DNA from: Verrucomicrobiota bacterium
Lineage (GTDB): Bacteria; Verrucomicrobiota; Verrucomicrobiia; Limisphaerales; UBA1096
Assembly (NCBI GenBank): GCA_030749225.1
Contig: JASMKO010000060.1
Coordinates: 34,084 to 98,083, forward strand
Direction: 5' to 3'
Length of the DNA stretch: 64,000 bases
Shown: positions 37,486 to 46,015 of the stretch, in pieces
How positions within the stretch are numbered: position 1 is the stretch's first letter
Layout: every line of letters starts with the position of its first letter
Made by a program: the position numbers and the translations under genes
Notes under the pieces: generated by a model
Database searches by the model: none
What the model saw: only the letters and a program-made list of their open reading frames with translations
What the model was told of the DNA's origin: nothing

Positions 37486-39345
37486 CTAATTCAGCTCCCT
37501 ATTTGCGAAGTGCCCCAGGCAGTCAAGGACTGTTCGGCCTCGATAATCCCTAGCATTAATATCCGCCCCCTTTTCCATCAATGATTTCAGAATATCAAAG
37601 TACAAATCGGACGACTTGGAATCATAAGAGCCGGTTTTGATCGCCGCTACATGAGCCGGTGTGTGACCGTATTCATCGGCTAAGGTCATGTCCGCACCTT
37701 TCGCAATAAGGAATTCCGCATCCTTCAAATTGCCGGTCCGCACGGCATAAAACAACGGCGTCCGGCCCACAAAATCCCGCTCGTTTATATCGACATTTTT
37801 TTCGAGGAGAACAGGCATCGGGTTATAAATTCGGAAAGATTCGGGGTTAATCGTGGCGACGTGAAGGGGGTTTCTTCCGTACCTATCCTCGACACCGGAT
37901 AATGAGTTGTATTTTTCAAGAAAACCTTCATCTCTAGCTATGAAAGAAGCAAACAGTGTTTCCCTATTATCATTTTCCACTGTCTTGTTGTAAAGATATC
38001 CCCAGATAAACGCAACGGCGAGAGAAGCTAGGCAAAAAGGAATCGTTTTTTTAGTAATATTAAAGGTACTAAAATCTTTTTCGCCGGGGTCGGTTGGATC
38101 TTTTCTTTTCCCCATAAAATAATCCCCTAGAAAAGTATAACGAACACAATTGTTATAAAGAAAATACATGCAGAAAAGAATGAGGTGGAAAACTGCTACT
38201 GTTTTAAACATGGCGTTATTGAAGGAAAACTGCTGTGCATATCTTGAAAAAAAGCATGTAAATAAAACATGCACCCAAAACACCCAGTATGCGGAATCAG
38301 CCAAATATCTTATCGAACGATTGGGTTTGTTTAAATATCGATGTGCCAAGCCGATGAACCCTAGACATAGCGTCCAGGAAACAGCGCATCTCAAGAAAAC
38401 GATGGTTACTTTAAAAAAACCGTTTGCATAAATACCTTCATCCAAAACCTGAAAATTGGCGATTTTCCAACTGGTGATATCTACTACGACACTCCTCATC
38501 AAATCATGACGCGTCGTTGGTTCATTTAAAATGAATACGAAAGGCAGCGATATAAACAAATAAAACCAACAATTTTTTGCCAGAATTGTTAACAATGAGA
38601 TATTTTTATAAAGGTATGCCCCAAACACATAAAATCCAAAATAATAGATCAGCTCGTTAACCTGAAAATTAAGTTGAGACGGCCAAAACATCGGACTTTG
38701 CAATGAATAGTGGATAGGGAAAGCAAGAGCGCCCAAAATCAAAAACCCCCATTTATTTGAAAGCGCGGATTTTATGCACTTATTTAAAATCGCGTTGTCT
38801 CCAAACACGAAATCCTTTTTACCCAACAGATGGAATAGCCAATGAAAGAGGTAAAAATACAACAGAAAATATATGAACCAAAAATGCCATAGAGTGAATT
38901 CGTTGAAGACAGATTTATCCTGTAAGGTGCCCCATAGTAAATAACTCTTTGCACGATCAAATGTTGTTGTGTTATCAAAAACATTTGTAAAGCCACCCAC
39001 CCACGTCGTATTGGACAAAAACATAACGATAGGCACGAACAGGAATATTCCTATCAGGAACGGCAACAGGATTCGCTTTATCCTGTCCTTCATCAAGTAG
39101 TTCATGCCTTTTCTCTGAAACACCAATTCAGCAAAAAAACCTGCGAGGAGCATGAATAATTGCATTCTGAAAAAGTGGATGAATTTTACCGTGAAGGTAT
39201 TCAGAGGATCTCCGTGATAGTCGCCGGCTGGCCAAGTGGAGATAATATCATCCCTAAAAAAGCAGCAGGTATGGATAACCACACCCAGCATCATGGCCAC
39301 CGCCCTGACGAAGTCCAAACCGTGGTATCGCCCCTGATCCTTCAT
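37486..39345 (-). CDS. Acyltransferase-3 / ankyrin-repeat fusion membrane protein (copy 1)
   Basis: 619 residues from ATG 39345 (MKDQGRYHGLDFVRAVAMML), two bases after the stop of the DUF5916 gene, so translation is probably coupled. It has the same layout as copy 2: about ten membrane segments with GLDFVRAVAMMLGVVIHTC and FRMQLFMLLAGFFAELVF, one extra hydrophobic segment (IPFCLASLAVAFIWGYLY), then ankyrin repeats from about residue 485 (YGRNPLHVATINPESF, VGRTPLFYAVRTGNLKDAEF, EYGHTPAHVAAIKTGSY, YRGRTVLDC). If the acyltransferase core has its usual N-in, C-in topology, the extra helix would place the ankyrin tail in the periplasm (inference). Long stretches are nearly identical to copy 2, indicating recent duplication. 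Confidence 0.88.
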   Translation of the reverse strand: MKDQGRYHGLDFVRAVAMMLGVVIHTCCFFRDDIISTWPAGDYHGDPLNTFTVKFIHFFRMQLFMLLAGFFAELVFQRKGMNYLMKDRIKRILLPFLIGIFLFVPIVMFLSNTTWVGGFTNVFDNTTTFDRAKSYLLWGTLQDKSVFNEFTLWHFWFIYFLLYFYLFHWLFHLLGKKDFVFGDNAILNKCIKSALSNKWGFLILGALAFPIHYSLQSPMFWPSQLNFQVNELIYYFGFYVFGAYLYKNISLLTILAKNCWFYLFISLPFVFILNEPTTRHDLMRSVVVDITSWKIANFQVLDEGIYANGFFKVTIVFLRCAVSWTLCLGFIGLAHRYLNKPNRSIRYLADSAYWVFWVHVLFTCFFSRYAQQFSFNNAMFKTVAVFHLILFCMYFLYNNCVRYTFLGDYFMGKRKDPTDPGEKDFSTFNITKKTIPFCLASLAVAFIWGYLYNKTVENDNRETLFASFIARDEGFLEKYNSLSGVEDRYGRNPLHVATINPESFRIYNPMPVLLEKNVDINERDFVGRTPLFYAVRTGNLKDAEFLIAKGADMTLADEYGHTPAHVAAIKTGSYDSKSSDLYFDILKSLMEKGADINARDYRGRTVLDCLGHFANRELN

Positions 39346-39347
39346 GG

Positions 39348-41486
39348 TCAGAACCTAAATGAACTTGAAACCTTGATACTGTAGCGCTCAGTTTCAAGAT
39401 CAAAGCCGCTGTACCCGTCGCGGTATCCCTGACGTAGTACCAGAAACAATTCTTTGCCCGGGGTCCATTCCCATCTAAATCTGGAATAGAGCCCAACGGT
39501 GTCTGTGTAACTGTCGTGTTGCACAACATTCAACAACCCCATGTTTGCGTTAATGTTGACCAGTAATCTTGCAGAGTTGAGCAGAACATCCTCATCAAGG
39601 TTTTCCTGTTCAAAGTGGCTGTAACGGTGGGTGGTGGAAAGCAACATGTGCTTGTTTATGCTCCAGCGGAAACCCATGTTGTAATCGGTTCGTTCCCAGT
39701 CATACCAGTCATCGTGGATCGCAACGCTCGCCGTGGCACCTAGTTTACGCTTGTTGGAGAGACCTCCCCCAATGGTGATTGCATTCCACTCGTAATCCCC
39801 ACTTTCAATGGTTCCGGCACCTGGGACGAAGAAGTTGAATTCGGGGTTGTCCCTGAAGTGTGAGTACTTGAGAAAAATCTCGTCGGTTGACTCGAACACG
39901 ATACGCGGCAGAACAATGCCGTTCTCCATTGTTTCACCTCCACCGCCAAGGTTGGTGTAGATGCTGTTGGTGTAAGACAGGAACATCTGACGGACTAACT
40001 GTGAATTGTTGAAGCGGGGTTGCCAACTCATGTGGTTTTGAAATTTATTCACCCCGGTACGACGCACGTAGCCCAGCTTTGGATTGAAGGCCTCGTCGAT
40101 CCGATAATATGTCGAACCGGCATTGATTAGGTCATTTGGGTAAAGCAACTCGATGGAAACTGCGGTTCCATCATCCCTGCCGGAACCGTGGCTCGACAGC
40201 AGGTAAGTGTTTGCCTCAAAAACCTTGTTTCCAAATAGTTTGTCTGTTCTATGCCGAAAATCCACACCGTGAGTGCTTGAGTCTTCATCGGAATTTGGAT
40301 CTCCAAACGTGGAGATCAGGCCGACTGAGGATTGTTCCAGCACATCACGTTTAATACGCGCAATTGTAAGGTTTGAGTTGGGTGTTGTTGAAGATGCCGC
40401 CACACCAGCATTGAGCAGCCCCACATGATATTTCCCCTCATGGCCTGTTAATTTCATCGCATAATCGATATCCGTGATTTGCCGATCGCGGTTCAATCCG
40501 ATCCTCCTGCTGAAGTAGGGAACGATCTCCGGTGCCGACCACGGCATCACCTGTTGTCCAACCGTGAACACCTCAGCATCCTCGAGGAAGAAGTCGCGTT
40601 TCTCAGGAAAAAACAGCGGGAACCGCGTATAGTTCAACCGACGGTCATCCACCTCGGTCTCAGCGAAATCCGTGTTCAGTGTGAGGTGCGCGGTCCAGTT
40701 CGGTTTGAATCGGTAGCGGATATCACCACCGACATCCCCGGAGGTTCTTGAATCGTTGCTGTCTCCAATGACATACGGGGTGAATTCCAGGTTAAGATTT
40801 TTGTTTTTGATTTGTATTCCTTCAATTTTCCCGGCCTGTGCAAAATGGTAGGTTCGGATTTCCGGCCTTGAATTGGCCCAACGTCCAGCCTCGCCGTTCC
40901 TCGGCAATTTGCGCCAAAGGTTGAAACCCCAGTTGTTCATACCCTCCTTGTGCCTGACTGTTGAAAAGGGTAATTTAATCTCGGCATGCCACCCTGTGTT
41001 CGTTCGTTTTGTTTTCACATCCCAGATGCCATCCCACTGGGAATTCAGGGAAGAGTTATTCGTGACGTTGGCGTCATATTTGATTCCGTTCAAGTTTGTC
41101 CAGAGCACATAGCCGTTCCGGTTGTCGTTCATTGTGTCGATGGCAAGGAACAGGGAATCATCGTAGTAGGGCAATTCATCCCGCTCCATGACACTGGCAA
41201 CGATTTTTTGCGGTTCCGTGTCATACGCGATAACTCCGAAATAGATGTTCTCATCGTCATAGACCACCATGAATTCCGTCTTTTGTGACATGGGCACACC
41301 CTGTCTCGGCTCGTACTGCAGCATGTCGGCGCCGGCTTTCATTGCGCTGCCCCATACTGCTTCGTTCAATTGCCCGTCCAATTCAAGTTTACCAGAAGTA
41401 TATGTTGCCTGAATCACCGGCTTATCTGCAGCATGTAAGCCGGCTAAAAAAATAAATGATAAAAATGCAAAAAAAGTGATTTTCAT
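39348..41486 (-). CDS. DUF5916 / CBM9-like outer-membrane beta-barrel protein
   Basis: 712 residues. The signal peptide is MKITFFAFLSFIFLAGLHA. Next is a carbohydrate-binding-module-9-like domain (TSGKLELDGQLNEAVW ... FMVVYDDENIYFGVIAYD ... GWHAEIKLPFSTVR). The DUF5916 signature TRFPLFFPEKRDFFLED follows, and then a long beta-barrel-like region with alternating hydrophobic strands ending in ...SSFRF, the C-terminal aromatic signal of outer-membrane barrels. It is the first gene of the minus-strand operon that continues with two acyltransferase-ankyrin genes. It may anchor or deliver the acylated product at the outer membrane (inference). DUF5916 proteins are widespread in Bacteroidota and related groups and their function is not known. 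Confidence 0.88.
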   Translation of the reverse strand: MKITFFAFLSFIFLAGLHAADKPVIQATYTSGKLELDGQLNEAVWGSAMKAGADMLQYEPRQGVPMSQKTEFMVVYDDENIYFGVIAYDTEPQKIVASVMERDELPYYDDSLFLAIDTMNDNRNGYVLWTNLNGIKYDANVTNNSSLNSQWDGIWDVKTKRTNTGWHAEIKLPFSTVRHKEGMNNWGFNLWRKLPRNGEAGRWANSRPEIRTYHFAQAGKIEGIQIKNKNLNLEFTPYVIGDSNDSRTSGDVGGDIRYRFKPNWTAHLTLNTDFAETEVDDRRLNYTRFPLFFPEKRDFFLEDAEVFTVGQQVMPWSAPEIVPYFSRRIGLNRDRQITDIDYAMKLTGHEGKYHVGLLNAGVAASSTTPNSNLTIARIKRDVLEQSSVGLISTFGDPNSDEDSSTHGVDFRHRTDKLFGNKVFEANTYLLSSHGSGRDDGTAVSIELLYPNDLINAGSTYYRIDEAFNPKLGYVRRTGVNKFQNHMSWQPRFNNSQLVRQMFLSYTNSIYTNLGGGGETMENGIVLPRIVFESTDEIFLKYSHFRDNPEFNFFVPGAGTIESGDYEWNAITIGGGLSNKRKLGATASVAIHDDWYDWERTDYNMGFRWSINKHMLLSTTHRYSHFEQENLDEDVLLNSARLLVNINANMGLLNVVQHDSYTDTVGLYSRFRWEWTPGKELFLVLRQGYRDGYSGFDLETERYSIKVSSSFRF

Positions 41487-41947
41487 GAAGAAAATGAAAG
41501 CAAATCGGAATACGTCTATATATTGCGGCCGCGCGAGCCTAATTTACCATTAAACCCTTGCAAGATAAATTGTTAAGCAGACCTAAAATATCAAAGATAA
41601 ATAGCCACCTGAGAGTTGAACGGCCGGACGATCGAAATTTGTGCACCAACTTGGCCAGCCGTTCCATCGTGCTGAAACAGGAGCATCCACCCAATTGTTT
41701 TTGCCAAAACCGCCGACTTAGTCCGCAGCAACTGCGGCTGCGACAAGGCGCATAGCATAAGCCCAAGTTTCCCACCGGGAAACAGTCAAGCCAACTTCAG
41801 CGACTGGTCGCTAGTCCCTTCATTGCCTGAACACCAGAAGCTGTATTCTTTTGCCCACTATTGTAGACTAATTACCATCTAAAAGCCCTATTTCATTAGT
41901 TTACTCATTGACAGAGAATAATCGTATTGCTCCAATTCTCTCCTTAC
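41487..41947. other. Divergent intergenic region with two perfect inverted repeats
   Basis: This gap separates the minus-strand DUF5916 operon from the plus-strand TIR array, so it should hold both promoters. Two perfect hairpins are visible: GTTTCCC-ACC-GGGAAAC (41767-41783) and AGCGAC-TG-GTCGCT (41799-41812), 15 bp apart. They could be operators or transcript structures. No -35/-10 pair stands out. No gene is seen in the interval. Confidence 0.6.
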
Positions 41948-43978
41948 GTGAGCCCGGACGTTTTCATCAGTTACTCGAGGGAGAACCAGCAGGAGGTGAT
42001 CAGGCTGGTTGAGTATCTCCGCGCGCAGGGTTTGGCTGTATGGATGGATGAAACCGACATTCACGGGGCAACTTTGTGGACTAAGGAGATCGTCGAAGCC
42101 ATCCGTGCCTGCGATCTGTTCGTCCTCGCCATCAGCCGTCACTCCACTGGCTCTAAGAACGTCGTCAAGGAACTTGCCCTTGCCAGCGAGCGGGAAAAAA
42201 TTATCCTGCCGATTTACCTAGAACAGTGCGATATTCCGGAGACGATGGAGTATCAGTTGGCCGGGATTCAGAACATCGCGCTGTACACTTTGGACAAGGG
42301 CAAGGCGTACGAGTTCGTTCACCAAACCATCCGTCGCCTGGGCGTTGGCCAAGCGCAGCAGAACGACCAAGCGCTTGGCCAAGCGGAGGCCGCACACAGC
42401 ACGGGGCACGGCACGATCGCTGGTCGTGGCCACATGTCCCCGCCCAAAGCCAAGGGCGGTGCCGGCAAGTGGATCGGCGCCGCCGCCGCTGTGGTCGTGT
42501 TAGCCGTGGCCGGTTTCTTCATAATCCAGGGCGGTAATGAGACACCCACACCCACTAACCCTACCACGACAACAACCCCGCAAGGAACACCACAGTCTAG
42601 CGATGGTTCCCTTCGTATCGCCCTGTTGCCGTTTGAGGTCAATGCCGCCAGAGAGGAGGATAAATGGGTGAGCGGCGGGATGGACAACGAACTCAAGACT
42701 GCGCTCAACAAGATAGATGGCGTCACCATCATCGCAGGTCTCTCAGTGAACGGATATCGGGGCGCCAACCGGGAAATCTCAAAAATAAAATCCAATCTAA
42801 ATGTCGACTACATTCTAGATGGTTCCATTACCGTCACCGGAGGCAAGACTTCGTTGAATCTAGATTTCATCAAGGCGGATACCCTCTCAACCGTTTGGAG
42901 TGAAACAATCCAAGCCACACCAGATACTGTTTTCAACAGCAAAATTCAGATTGCAACCAAGTTAGCAAGCTCACTCAATATCCAGATAGGGGCAAAAACC
43001 TCAGAAGCAATTGGATCCAAACATACCGAAAATGGCCAGGCCTTCCGACTTTATACCCAAGGAAGAGAGCTGTGGATGACGCGTTCTCAGGCTGGCATGA
43101 AACAAAGTATTAAACTTTATGATCAAGCGATTGAATTGGATAACAAGTTTGCTCTTGCTTATTCCGGCATGGCAGATGCCTATAGCATGATGGCAGTATA
43201 CGGTTACATGGATATACATACAGCATACCCCAAAGCAAGAAAGTATGTATTAGATGCAATTTCGAGAAACCCTGCTCTTCCTGAAGCTTACATTTCGCTT
43301 GGCTGGATTCAGTTTGCATACGAATGGAAACTAAAAGATTCCGAAGAGAACTACAAAAAAGCAATAGACTTGAATCCCAAAATTGCACAGGGGTATCAAT
43401 GGCTTGGGATTAATTTACAAACCCAGGGAAAACATGAAGAAACATATTCGATATTTAAAAGAGGATTAGAATTAGATCCAAACCATCACGTGCTATTAGT
43501 AAACATAAATGAGACCTGCAACTCGTTGGGTAAGTTTGATGAAGCAAAACAGTATGCAATAAAATCAAGAGAAGCTGAGCCATTGTTTTATAATTCTTGG
43601 TTTATGCTCTACAAAACATACATTTTGTCGAAAGAAAAACCGGAGGTTATCGAAGTGCTGATTAACGAAATCGAAGGACTGGTTAATAAAGATCAGCCAA
43701 TCTACCTAATCTTGACTCATTATTATTGGAAAACAGATCGAAAGAAGGCTGAGTTATTTTATAAGAGATCAGAGGAATTAGACAAAACTGCGGGCAACAG
43801 TTTATTGCAAAACAGAGAAGTATTAATGGTCGGTATCGACAATTTCATAAAATCGGCAGAGCAAGCCTTTGAAAACAATACATTAGATTATGCTATAGAA
43901 TCTGACCTCTTTTTATTGGAATACCAAGATTACCCAGCGTTTCAATCATTTATTAAAAAAGTTAGGAGAGGCAAGTAA
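41948..43978 (+). CDS. TIR - transmembrane - TolB-N/FlgO-like - TPR protein, copy 1 of the array
   Basis: 676 residues from GTG 41948; this start (MSPDVFISYS) aligns with the TTG/GTG starts of the next three copies, while TTG 41927 adds seven residues. Residues 3-115 form a TIR domain: DVFISYSREN, WMDETDIHGA and STGSKNVVKELALA, where Glu75 fits the catalytic glutamate of NAD-cleaving TIR domains. A Gln/Ala/His-rich linker carries a palindromic repeat (42374-42383, DQALGQA). One membrane helix at about 175-195 (WIGAAAAVVVLAVAGFFII) follows a lysine-rich segment, which favours a cytoplasmic TIR. A TolB-N/FlgO-like domain (LRIALLPFEVNA ... VDYILDGSITV) and about eight TPR-type helical pairs follow, probably periplasmic. 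Predicted role: TPR-sensed NAD hydrolase or signalling enzyme. Confidence 0.88.
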   Translation: MSPDVFISYSRENQQEVIRLVEYLRAQGLAVWMDETDIHGATLWTKEIVEAIRACDLFVLAISRHSTGSKNVVKELALASEREKIILPIYLEQCDIPETMEYQLAGIQNIALYTLDKGKAYEFVHQTIRRLGVGQAQQNDQALGQAEAAHSTGHGTIAGRGHMSPPKAKGGAGKWIGAAAAVVVLAVAGFFIIQGGNETPTPTNPTTTTTPQGTPQSSDGSLRIALLPFEVNAAREEDKWVSGGMDNELKTALNKIDGVTIIAGLSVNGYRGANREISKIKSNLNVDYILDGSITVTGGKTSLNLDFIKADTLSTVWSETIQATPDTVFNSKIQIATKLASSLNIQIGAKTSEAIGSKHTENGQAFRLYTQGRELWMTRSQAGMKQSIKLYDQAIELDNKFALAYSGMADAYSMMAVYGYMDIHTAYPKARKYVLDAISRNPALPEAYISLGWIQFAYEWKLKDSEENYKKAIDLNPKIAQGYQWLGINLQTQGKHEETYSIFKRGLELDPNHHVLLVNINETCNSLGKFDEAKQYAIKSREAEPLFYNSWFMLYKTYILSKEKPEVIEVLINEIEGLVNKDQPIYLILTHYYWKTDRKKAELFYKRSEELDKTAGNSLLQNREVLMVGIDNFIKSAEQAFENNTLDYAIESDLFLLEYQDYPAFQSFIKKVRRGK

Positions 43979-43984
43979 CGCGAT

Positions 43985-46009
43985 TTGAACCCGCACGTTT
44001 TCATCAGTTATTCGCGAGAAGACCAGCAGCAGGTGGTCCGGTTGGTGGACTATTTGCGCGAACAGGGGTTGGCCGTCTGGATGGATGAAACCGACATCCA
44101 CGGTGCCACCATGTGGACCGAGGAAATCGTCGAGGCCATCCATAAGTGCAACCTGTTCATCCTTGCCATCAGTCGCCACTCAACCGGTTCCAAGAACGTT
44201 GTCAAGGAACTCGCCCTAGCCAGCGAACGTGAGAAGATTATTCTGCCGATCTACCTTGAGCAGTGCGACATCCCGAAAAACATGGAGTACCAGTTGGCTG
44301 GGATTCAGAACATTGCGCTGTACACGCTCGAGAAGTCCAAGGCATATGAGTTCGTCCACCAAACCATCCGTCGCCTGGACGTTGGTCAAGCGCAGCAGGA
44401 TGACCAAACGAGGGCCCAAGCGGAGGCCACACCCAACGCGGGGCACGGCACCGGCGTGGGCCACATGTCCCCGCCCAAGGCGAAGGTCAACAACGCCAAA
44501 TGGATCGGCATCGCCACCGCTGTGGTCGTGCTGGCTCTAGCCGGCTTTTATCTAAGCCAAGGTGGTGATGAGGCTCCTCCAACCACGATTCTCGAAACGA
44601 AGACAATTCCGCAAGGGACAAAGCAGGCGAATGATGGCTCCCACCGAATTGCCCTGTTGCCGTTTGAAGTCAATGCTGCAAAGGAGGAGGACAAATGGGT
44701 TGGCGGTGGCATGGACAATGAACTTAGAACAGCACTCAATAAGATTGATGAGATCACCATTATCGCAGGTCTCTCAGTAAACACTTATCGAGGAGTAAAT
44801 CGCGATATTTCAAAAATCAAATCCGACTTGAATGTTGACTACATCCTAGCCGGCTCCATCACGGTGACTGACGGCAAAACCTCACTTCTCCTTGATTTTA
44901 TCAATGCAAGCGATCTTTCATATATTTGGAGTGAAACTATTCAAGCCACACCAAAAACTATGTTTGATAGTAAGACACAAATTGCAACCAAATTGGCTAG
45001 CTCACTGAACATCCAAATTGGAGAAAAAACGGCTTTGGACATTGGCACAAAACACACGGAAAACGCCGAGGCATTTCGGCTTTACACCCAGGGTAGGACA
45101 CTATGGTTGACCCGATCACAGGCCGGTATGAAACGAAGCATCACACTCTTCGAGGAGGCTATTGATTTGGACGACAAATTTGCGTTGGCCTACACCGGTA
45201 TCGCCGATGCCTACAGCATGCTTTGCCAATACGGATATCTTGAATATGAGGATGGTTATCCGAAGGCGCGATTGAATGTCCTTGATGCCATCACGCGGAA
45301 GCAAGAATTGGCGGAAGCCTACATCTCGCTTGGTTGGATTCAGTTTGCATACGAATGGAAACTGAAGGATTCCGAGGAGAACTATCGAAAAGCTATCAAA
45401 CTTAATCCAAAAATCGCCCGGGCTCACCAATGGCTGGGACTTAATTTACAAACACAGGGCCGAAGACAGGAAGCGAATGAATCATTGATGAGAGGGCTGG
45501 CACTGGATCCAAATCATCAAGTCATCAACATCAACCTGGCATTGAACAACCTGGCAATGGGCAACCTCGAGGCAGCAGAGCAATATGCCAAGATAACGAG
45601 GAACATCAATCCCAACTATTTTGACTATTGGGTTTTTCTATACATGATTCATACTCAAGCTGGACAACGGGAGGATAAAATTGCTGCCTTGATCAAGGAA
45701 ATCGAGGAAATACCAAACAAAGACTCAGCCATTTTCGGCATCCTTATTCATTACTACAAAGATAGAGATCCGAATAAGTCAGATTTGTATTACAAGTTAG
45801 CTAGCAAATATGATGAAACAGTGAATAACACCGCCCTCCAAGATCGGCTATTAATGAAAATTGGATTTGATGAATTCATGGAGCTGGCGGACAAGGCATT
45901 CGAAGACAATACACTGCCCTTCAACTTTGAAACCCATCTCTTCATCAGTGATTACACAAACAACCCCAAGTACAAGTCGTTCGTCGAAAAGATTAGAAAG
46001 GGCAAGTAA
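43985..46009 (+). CDS. TIR - transmembrane - TolB-N/FlgO-like - TPR protein, copy 2
   Basis: 674 residues from TTG 43985, six bases after the previous stop. The TIR domain is nearly identical to copy 1 (WMDETDIHGATMWTEEIVEAI, STGSKNVVKELALASEREKI). The linker palindrome is degraded here (DQTRAQAEA instead of DQALGQAEA). One membrane helix (WIGIATAVVVLALAGFYL) is followed by the TolB-like strand RIALLPFEVNAAKEEDKWVG and TPRs. The first TPR (LYTQGRTLWLTRSQAGMKRS) and the block AYISLGWIQFAYEWKLKDSEENYRKAI are shared closely with copies 1 and 3, while later TPRs differ. An RLYTQGR motif opens the repeat domain in copies 1-3. Non-ATG start and tight spacing suggest translational coupling in one transcript. 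Confidence 0.88.
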   Translation: MNPHVFISYSREDQQQVVRLVDYLREQGLAVWMDETDIHGATMWTEEIVEAIHKCNLFILAISRHSTGSKNVVKELALASEREKIILPIYLEQCDIPKNMEYQLAGIQNIALYTLEKSKAYEFVHQTIRRLDVGQAQQDDQTRAQAEATPNAGHGTGVGHMSPPKAKVNNAKWIGIATAVVVLALAGFYLSQGGDEAPPTTILETKTIPQGTKQANDGSHRIALLPFEVNAAKEEDKWVGGGMDNELRTALNKIDEITIIAGLSVNTYRGVNRDISKIKSDLNVDYILAGSITVTDGKTSLLLDFINASDLSYIWSETIQATPKTMFDSKTQIATKLASSLNIQIGEKTALDIGTKHTENAEAFRLYTQGRTLWLTRSQAGMKRSITLFEEAIDLDDKFALAYTGIADAYSMLCQYGYLEYEDGYPKARLNVLDAITRKQELAEAYISLGWIQFAYEWKLKDSEENYRKAIKLNPKIARAHQWLGLNLQTQGRRQEANESLMRGLALDPNHQVININLALNNLAMGNLEAAEQYAKITRNINPNYFDYWVFLYMIHTQAGQREDKIAALIKEIEEIPNKDSAIFGILIHYYKDRDPNKSDLYYKLASKYDETVNNTALQDRLLMKIGFDEFMELADKAFEDNTLPFNFETHLFISDYTNNPKYKSFVEKIRKGK

Positions 46010-46015
46010 CGCGAT

